DNA from: Carettochelys insculpta
Taxonomy: Eukaryota > Chordata > Testudines > Carettochelyidae
DNA: 64,000 nucleotides
Direction: 5' to 3'
Assembly: GCF_033958435.1 (NCBI RefSeq)
Contig: NC_134138.1
Location: 265,771,798-265,835,797, forward strand
Shown here: positions 56,473-64,000 of the stretch, in pieces
Numbering within the stretch: position 1 is the first letter of the stretch
How the letters are laid out: each line of letters begins with the position of its first letter
Notes under the pieces: generated by a model
Told to the model about the DNA's origin: nothing
What the model saw: only the letters and a program-made list of their open reading frames with translations
The model's database searches: none
Translations under genes and position numbers: made by a program

Positions 56473-56851
56473 TCTTATATGATCCTCAAATGCATTATTA
56501 AACACACATCCCAGAAGTGATATCCATAGTACTGTAGTTTTTGTTGTGTAAGCGTATTTTGCACTCTTTCATATCAATCTGCATATGTTTCCATCTTGAT
56601 CAGTCTATTGTATTTGTAGGCAGGAGAAAGTTAAACTTTTTTACCTGCCTTTGTAGATGAACCTCCGGCAAACTTGCTGTCCTTCTGCTTGGAGATTTTC
56701 CCTGGGCAGAAGTTTGTGATTATGTCAGATAATCTGATAATTTTGTTACATTGGCAGATATCTATTAGAAAGTATCTGGTAACAAAATACCACTTGTGAT
56801 TTGGGAAGATTTATCATAGTCCTCAAAAGTAAATAATGATACTTTCTCTCT

Positions 56852-58748
56852 TAGGGTATGTCTACACTACATGATAAAGTTGGATTTAAGGCAGTTAGCT
56901 CGATTTTACAATGTCATAGTGTTCTCTATAAATACAATTAGGTCAATTTTAGGGCCTGCTAAGGTCGATATTATAATATCGTGGAAAGCAACTTGGCATA
57001 GCATCAAGTTCGAATTTCAAAACTCAAATGAAGGCTAATGTGGAAACACCAAATCTTTAAATCAATTTTATTAGCCTCCAGAGGTATCCTGTATGTATCC
57101 ACAATGCTCCCTGGGTGTCCTTTCTGGCTGCTTCCATCTCTGCTGCTCTCAAGTTGCAGAGGAATTAAGTAACAGGAAGCCTGCAAATTTGAATGCGGCA
57201 CCAGGAAGCCCAGGGTGGCTAACCTGTGGGGTCATGCTTGTATGAGAGGCTGAGAACCTTCTTCCTTTATTATCAGCATGGTGAGTGCATCTACCCATTA
57301 AAAATAGCCCCAACACAGAGTTCATGGTTCTGTCTCTCCCTCTGTAAGCTGAGCACTTGGATTTTCTTTTCAGCACTGGCACCAGCCTCTGCCCCACCAT
57401 ACCACGTTTCATATTGGCTGTAGGGGTCATGCTTGTATGAGGGGCCGAGGAACTTCTTTTCTGTGGTTTACGTTTGTACAGGGGCAGCCCCCGCCTGCCC
57501 CCCCCCCCTTCCCTGGCAGGCATCATGCAGTCAGGTTCTTTCCTGCACCCAGACACATCATGTGGCTAGCACCTGAGCCAATGAAAGGACATGCCTGCTG
57601 CACAGTGTGGACCATGCTGCCAGACAACACCGTGTCCTGGCTTGTGCACGGTGAGGGCTTCAAAGGCGGGAAGGATTCTCATGGGCTTGCTCTTGCCAGG
57701 GGAAGTCTTCCCCCATGGCAAAGATTTTGGGGGTTTGCTCTCCCAAGGGGGAAAGGAGCGTTTCAACTGGCCCTTCAAAAAGCAACCCCCATCACCTTAT
57801 GACACCCACCTAATGGTATGTGCGAGGGTGGACTCAGTCAGTCGGGGCTGGTCTCCTCACCTGAGCAACATATTGAAGGGTCCTTGTCAACTGTCCCTTC
57901 AACAGACAACCCAACACCTCATGACACCCCCAATAGAATGTGTGGGGGCAGGGGGGGCAAATAAGGCAAGCCCATGCCTGGAGTGCTAGTTGGGTTATCA
58001 GGTAGAAGCCATACCATTTTGCCCAGGTCAGGACGCTTTCAAGGCGGGGAAAGTGGGTGGACAGTCAGTTGAGATGGCACAGACGCCTGGGTGATCCCAG
58101 GGTACAGAGTCATTCATCATGCATGTGGAACTTTGGGGAGCTCCATCCCCCTTGTTGCACATGTCTGTGTGGTGAAGTGGGAATCCAAAAATCCTGCATC
58201 ACAAATTCTTTTGTCTTCAACTTTACTTTCCTTCTCTTTCTTCAAACTGGAATATTTTCAGGCATGATGTTTCTGGATTCGTGTGTGGGAGAGTGTCTAG
58301 GGGGCCAGCTGAGATGACACAGACACCTGGGTGATCCCAGGGCAGTATGACAGACTCCCTCCCTGGCGCACTATACCTTCTGAAGCCAGGCTATTTGGTT
58401 TTCCTTTTCCTGGGATTCCCTACTTCTTTCACTCTGGAAAAAATGGCTGTTTGCTTTCCGTGGGAGGGAATGGGGACCATACAATGTGGGAAGATAACAT
58501 CACATACCCACAACCACTTGCGGGGCATTTTTTCCCCATACTGCACCAGGAAAAATACCCAGAATGCTACAGGGCTGAGGGAACTGTGGGATAGGTATCC
58601 ACAATGCACTGTTGCAAGAGTGCAACTTGATGATTGAGAGTGCCAGCAATAAGTTAACTTTGTGGGGAGGTGAGGGTAGACAAATTAGAATTTATAAAAC
58701 CCAGAATTACAAAATCGAATTTACATTGTATTGTAGATGTAGCCTCAC
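56852..58748. mobile_element. 1.9-kb non-autonomous DNA transposon
   Basis: Left end TAGGGTATGTCTACACTACA and, in reverse complement, right end GAGGCTACATCTACAATACA (58748). The inverted similarity continues with CTCGATTTTAC and TTCGATTTTGT. The interior has direct repeats: GGGGTCATGCTTGTATGAG at 57226 and 57424, and GGTGATCCCAGGG at 58091 and 58331. No transposase was recognised. It shares terminal style with the MITEs at 29151 and 42581. Confidence 0.75.
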
Positions 58749-61030
58749 TCATTTAGGCCAGATCTATATTACACACTTATTTTGGCATTACTGTATTGCT
58801 GGGGTTTGAAAACACCCCACTCCTAAGTGATGTAGGTATACTGACTGTAAACGCCTGTGTAGACATTGATGTCTTGGCAGAAGAGCTTTTCCCAACAGCT
58901 TATGGCGTCTTCACCAAAAGCCAATCATCTGCCTTTAGGCTAGGTGCCACTGACTTCCCTTATTCATCATAAGGAGCAGGTGTACCAGTGCTGACAGAGA
59001 TGCCCTATGAGTTCAATATTAGCGTATCCCTGCTAGACGCACTAAATCAGACTCCAGAAGATTTGAGTATGGCAGCCTCTATCTTCCACTAAGTGTAGAC
59101 AAGCCCTTAGTTAAGAATATTCACAAGCTCAAGCAGAGCCTGGTATTTTTAAGAGGTGACAAACAATGTCCTCTAAGGATTAAGAATCCAAGACTAATTT
59201 AATCCTCTATAGTAAATGCAGCAAATTGCATACAAGATAATTCAACCAGCTGGTGTTTGATGCATTTGTCAATGGCTTTCCTTGTATGTAAACATAGTGA
59301 AATTGGTTAGAATATGTAGTAAATCAGAAAATTGCAGCTAATCTACTAGAAGGTGTTGTACTTGCTCCTGCTATAATTTCTCTTTATAGTATTTAAATAA
59401 ACATTGTCAGATATTTTAGAATAATCTAACATTGTTTCCATACTAAAAGGGTCTTGAAAATAAAATACATTTTCCTATTAAAATTTACTTAGCTTTTCAT
59501 GCAGATTTTTTTCTGCCATAGTTTAAAATGACCTGAGCTGCTATTTTTTGTGTGATAGAGGAGAATGCTTAAGAGTAGTAACACTGTTATTCTGTATGTC
59601 AACAAACTAAATGTTACTTAAAGTTCTGCCCCCATGACTTGTGAGAGAGGTCAGCTACAGTTCTCTTGACAATGTTTGTTAATTAACAGCTGCTGGAGAG
59701 CCCATAAAGAGGGGGGTGTAAAGGACTGTTTGGATGAATCGCCATATTTGACTGTGGAATGGGTTTCTGTGAGGTTGTCTAAAATCACATTGTTTCTTCA
59801 CAGTTTTAATTCAGCATCAATAATTTGTAAGTGGTGGAGTAAATAACTGTACGTTTTTAAAAAATCAGCAGACAGAACTGAGTTATGTTGTACTTTCTGC
59901 ACACTTTCTCTACTGGTGACATGAACATCTTAATGTATGTATAGCGTGTGTAATATAGCCAAGTTACAATTGCTGTGGGAACCATAACATTGATTTTCAT
60001 GGCTAGCAAACAAAATCTCAGCTATAATGTTGTCATAACATAATTTTAGCATTTCATTTCCATGTTAATTTTAAAAAGAAAAAAGAGTCATCAGTACATT
60101 TTTTTTGAAATCTGCATCTTCCTAATATCAGGATGTATTAGTACTCTGAGGAAGGGTCATGAGAGATCAGATATTCAAGTAAGCACATGTAGCTGAAGTC
60201 TTAATGTGTAACAGTTGAAATAGCGCATGTGTGGTTATTTGAGTATGAAGAAACAGATTTGTCTGGATAACCATTTCCAATTGGAGTTAGGAAAAAAAAA
60301 AAAAAAAGACTGGTGACAGAGCACACAAATCATTTATAGTTTTTTATTTCTCTGTTTTTTACTCTGGTCTATCTGGGGAAAAATAATGTTCTACTTGAGA
60401 ACTAAAGGCTTCAATAAATAGCATTGAAGTTAATTAAAAGACTATCACTAACTTCAGTGGATTTTGAATCAGACATGTATGTTGAATCCAAATAGCCGAC
60501 GTTGGAAGTTGTATCATTCCAGTAGCATTGTCATTCTTAGAAAAGTGTCTGCAAACACGTTGGTCCAAATATTAAACTTGTTAGTTGTTACTCCTTTTTT
60601 TTTTTGTTTTTTGTTTTCCCAGTCCTAGCTCTGTCAAACTTCCTATGAAGTCATTGGAAATTTGCCTGAGTGAGTACTGAACAAAAAGTAGTATCAAACT
60701 ACAAATAAACACAACTTTTCCCTTGTTTAATATACAATTTAGTTACAACTGGATTATTATATGGTTTTTGTGCTCTTAGTTGTTTGGTTTTTTTAATTTT
60801 GTTCATATTGTTTTATACTGGATAGTGTGTTAATTAGGAGACCTCCGTATTTGAGGAGGAAATTTATCTTTTAAGAAAAGGAATTTGCTTTTTTTAAATG
60901 ATGTTTTCTGAAGAGAATTTCATCATTAGAAACACACTTCTCCTTTCTCAGAGATGAGCAATTCTGTGTTTATTTTTTTATACCCTTAGATTCCTGTCAG
61001 TCATTATGTACAAAGGTATGTACATATATA
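58749..61030. other. Presumed KMT2C intron
   Basis: About 58755-59110 begins CCAGATCTATATTACACAC and ends GTGTAGACAAGCCCTTAG, so it is probably another TGTCTACA-type MITE. The remainder is AT-rich, with an A-run at 60293-60306 and a T-run at 60594-60605. Nothing else was recognised. Confidence 0.4.
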
Positions 61031-61351
61031 TGTTGAACCTCTCTAGTCCGGCATTCTGTTGTCCAGAATCATAGGTAATGTGGTGTGATTTTAGTTAGTC
61101 AGCTGACCACTTAACATGGATGTGGTCAGGTTTCCCATTGTCCAATAAAGTTTGTCTATAGCCAACAGTCGTGGCTCTCTGTGTTCCGTGTTCAGAAGTA
61201 ATTTACCCCTAAATTTCTTATAAGAGCCCAGTGAGCATTGGAAGTGTCAGTAATGCTGCTAGACAATATTGAGCTCCCAAGGTCTGGCAAATTCTCTCAT
61301 TCAGCACTGGTCAGGAACCAGTGGATGCCTGATTAGAGAGGTTCAGCCTTT
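61031..61351. mobile_element. TA-flanked MITE with TTGAACCTCTCTAGTCCGGC ends
   Basis: Left end TGTTGAACCTCTCTAGTCCG and, in reverse complement, right end AAGGCTGAACCTCTCTAATC form inverted repeats of about 22 bp. TA lies on both sides, fitting a Tc1/mariner (pogo/Tigger-type) element. It is internally AT-rich without transposase. About 320 bp. Confidence 0.75.
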
Positions 61352-62990
61352 ATACTCATATCCCTAATGTAGTGCCGTAACTCTTTCCAGTGAGGGTTCT
61401 CAGTTTTACAGTATTAACTTCCTAGTTTGTTAGTTTACTAAGGGACTGACTATTTTGAATGTAGGTCTATGGAGGATACTTGCTTCAGAAAATCCAATTA
61501 CTTGGTAAATAATTTCCCTTCTGAGTAATGTATAAGCAAACAGAAAAATCCCAGTTGGATAAATTGTGTGTTAAAATTTGCACTCATGGGTAACACTTAG
61601 AGTTGCATTGATACAGTTTGCCTTGAGTGAATGTTATAATTTGCACTTCTGGCAAATCAGTAAATGTGAATGAGAATTAACCTTCCATGAAAATATTTCA
61701 TTAGTACCTGAGAACACACACACAGTATTTATGTCCTCTGGTGTTTTATTATGCTCACTTCTTAAAATTTGATAATTAAATATAGAGGTCTCTTTTTTTT
61801 CTTTCAAGCTATAATGAATATAAATTTCTACTTTTCTAATTTTTAGTAGATGAGACATTTACACTATTTGCTCCTTTCTCTGATACCAGATACTAAGTTT
61901 GTTTTTGGAAGTTGGTTCACATGCTTCAGAATGACATGAGTAACTTTTTTTAAAAGTAATCAGTTTTTCTGTTCGTTAATCTTCATTTAGATGCAATTTG
62001 TTTTGTTTCTCCAAAGCTAGGAAATTATTCTATATATAATTTTATGCATGGTGTTCTTCCAAAAGAGAATTATTGTGGGGAAGTTTGAGGATGATTGGGC
62101 AAGTTGTTCATTGGAAATTATTTCGTAAGACCTGTTAAAATGAACACACAAGCCTGCTTTCTGCATGGGGAGGGGAGCACTGACGGTAGAACCAGACCTG
62201 TCATTTTGTGGCAACAGGAGAAAGCCGTGCTCTTTGAAGCTCCTGCCAGTTTTTTCTGTCTCAGTGGTGGCTCAGCCAGGTCTCCCTGCTGCAGAGTTCT
62301 TGAGAGTGGAAATTCAAGACCTTATTTCAAATTTCTCACTAACAGTTTGACTTAATTACGTGCCCATCTAATCTCCAGTCACATCGCAGGGTTGCATTTT
62401 CTTCGTGACAAGCTGTGCCCTCGGCTTTGCATCTCCTTTGAGATGTGTGCAGTGGCTGGTGCCCTTCAGGCTTCTGGGAGACAGCTGGCCTGAGAGAGAC
62501 AAAAGCAAGCAGGAAAGCGTGTGCATCCTGCTTCATTTAGTGAGTGTCTCTTCGGGGAATTCGACTGTCTCTGTAGAGTGAGTGCAGTTTCCATCATAAC
62601 ACAGTCTGATTGGAGGCTCTTCCCCACGCATTTGAACAAGAGAGGGACCAGACTGTGTTTGGCAAGCTGGAGCCCGGGTGGGGGGAAGTTACTCTAGGCC
62701 CTTCCCGCAGCAAGAAAGGGATCAAGTAGGACTGGAAAAGAACTGGCTCTAGGGCAAGTAGACCCATCTCTGTAAGAATAGTGAAGCAAGGAGGACAGCA
62801 CAGCAGATGGAAGATCAAACCTGAGGCTCTGTAGCCCACAGCAACACCCATGCCTCTGAGTGCAAAGTTCAGCCATTTCCTCCCTGACCCCCCAGCTTGG
62901 AAATGGCAGACTCAGAGTAGCGCACAGAACCCCCAAGAGTCAAGAAGAGGCTTAACTCTGTCCCTGTGCTTCCAGCACAGGTCTATCCAT
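61352..62990. other. Presumed KMT2C intron
   Basis: No gene recognised. The part 62150-62990 is richer in GC but has no reading frame I can assign. Confidence 0.4.
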
Positions 62991-63890
62991 GTGGATCCTG
63001 TGCTATAGTGAGGTGTCAGGCTTCTGGTAAATCCGTTCCATCTAGTCAGTAAAGCCAGGGGCCGTGTGCAACTTGATCTGCTGCTCACAAACAGGGAAGA
63101 ACTAGTAGGAGAAATAGAAGTGGGTGGAAACCTGGGCTGCAGTGACCATGAGATCATAGATTTCAGTATCCAGACAAAAGGAAGAAGGGTGAGCAGTAAC
63201 ATACAGACCCTTGATTTCAAAAGAGCAGACTTTGACTCCCTGAGGGAACTGATGAGGAGGATCCCTTGGGAAATGAAGATGATGGGTAAAAGAGTACAAG
63301 AGAACTGGCAGTATTTTAAGAAATCTTACTGAAGGCACAGGGACAAACCATCCCTCTGCATAGTAAGAAATGCAAACATGGTAGGCAACCAGCTTGGCTT
63401 AACACAGAAATCCTTAGTCAGCTTAAGCTCAGAAAGGATGCATACAAGAAATGGCAATGTGGACAGTTGACTAAGGGGGAGCATAAATATATGGCTGGAG
63501 AATGCGGGGGAGTAATCAGGAAAGTGAAAGCATAACTGGAACTGCAACTGGCAAGGGATGTGAAGAGAAGGTATGGGGCCATTACTGGATGAGAGAAGTG
63601 ACCTAGTGACAGATGATGTAGGAAAAGCTGAAGTACTCAATGCTTTTTTGCCTCAGTATTTTCAGACAAAGTCAACTCCCACATGACAGTCCAAGACAAT
63701 GCAGTATGGGAAGGTGGAGGGCAGCCATCCATGGGGAAGGAACAAGTTCTGAGCTATCTAGAAAAACTAGATGTACACAAATCCACAGGTCTGGATTTAA
63801 TGCACCCAAGGGTACTGAGGGAATTGGCAGATTTCATTGCTGAACCTTTGGCCATTATCTTTGAAGACTCTTGGACTCCTTATCTTTTCC
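62990..63890 (+). mobile_element. CR1 LINE ORF2 fragment
   Basis: Frames on the + strand read QLDLLLTNREELVGEIEVGG, LGCSDHEIIDFSIQTKG, TLDFKRADFDSLRELMRRIP and, after stops, [20 protein letters not shown] and [17 protein letters not shown]. These are the C-terminal endonuclease, the connector and the start of the RT of CR1 ORF2. Two in-frame breaks occur near 63330 and 63600. Similarity ends near 63890, before the RT core. Confidence 0.88.
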
Positions 63891-64000
63891 CAGACCAGTT
63901 CTCCACCCAAGACCAAATAGGATTAAAGTGAATACTTGGTTGTAGTGATCATTGCTTTCCTAGACTCCAAAAGAGAACTTAACAGAACAAAACTTAATTT

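Overview
This is a vertebrate genomic window, most likely from a cryptodiran turtle. The evidence is a composite of eukaryotic signals: spliced exons with GT-AG borders, CR1 LINEs, hAT and Tc1/mariner-type non-autonomous elements, DIRS retrotransposons, and a tRNA-derived SINE with the A-box and B-box pattern of the tortoise SINE family. The species call is an inference from repeat content.

The only host gene I can support is KMT2C (MLL3), the H3K4 mono-methyltransferase of the COMPASS-like complex, on the + strand. Seven consecutive coding exons are visible: 18970-19132, 28514-28685, 30676-30790, 39788-39960, 41217-41380, 47647-47760 and 55069-55802. They join in phase without a stop. They encode the end of the first extended PHD module, three further PHD fingers, and the acidic, poorly conserved linker that ends in a conserved basic block. 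The sequence before 18970 and after 55802 is probably intron of the same gene; no other exon was recognised there.

The introns are packed with transposable elements. Three DIRS-type tyrosine-recombinase retrotransposons lie in the same orientation as the gene. Copy 1 (4272-10331) is complete from inverted repeat to inverted repeat, with gag, RT, RNase H, recombinase and an internal complementary region. Copy 2 (24255-27705) is the same subfamily but is cut off inside pol. Copy 3 (31998-37801) is an older, different subfamily with a SINE dimer inside it. Copies 1 and 2 share reading-frame breaks at the same sites although their flanks differ, which suggests mobilisation of an already broken subfamily.

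Other elements are CR1 fragments (12470-14590 with a TA-flanked DNA transposon nested in it, 50950-51895 reversed, and 63000-63890), an RTE-like LINE on the - strand (43950-46395), two 3' ends of LINEs encoding a C-terminal zinc finger, several hAT MITEs with 8-bp target duplications, a 1.9-kb non-autonomous DNA transposon (56852-58748), and an LTR-like block with a TATA box and a 149-bp tandem repeat (21850-22760).

No CRISPR array, rRNA gene or functional tRNA gene was seen. Coordinates of exons rest on splice sites and are precise; borders of decayed repeats are approximate.
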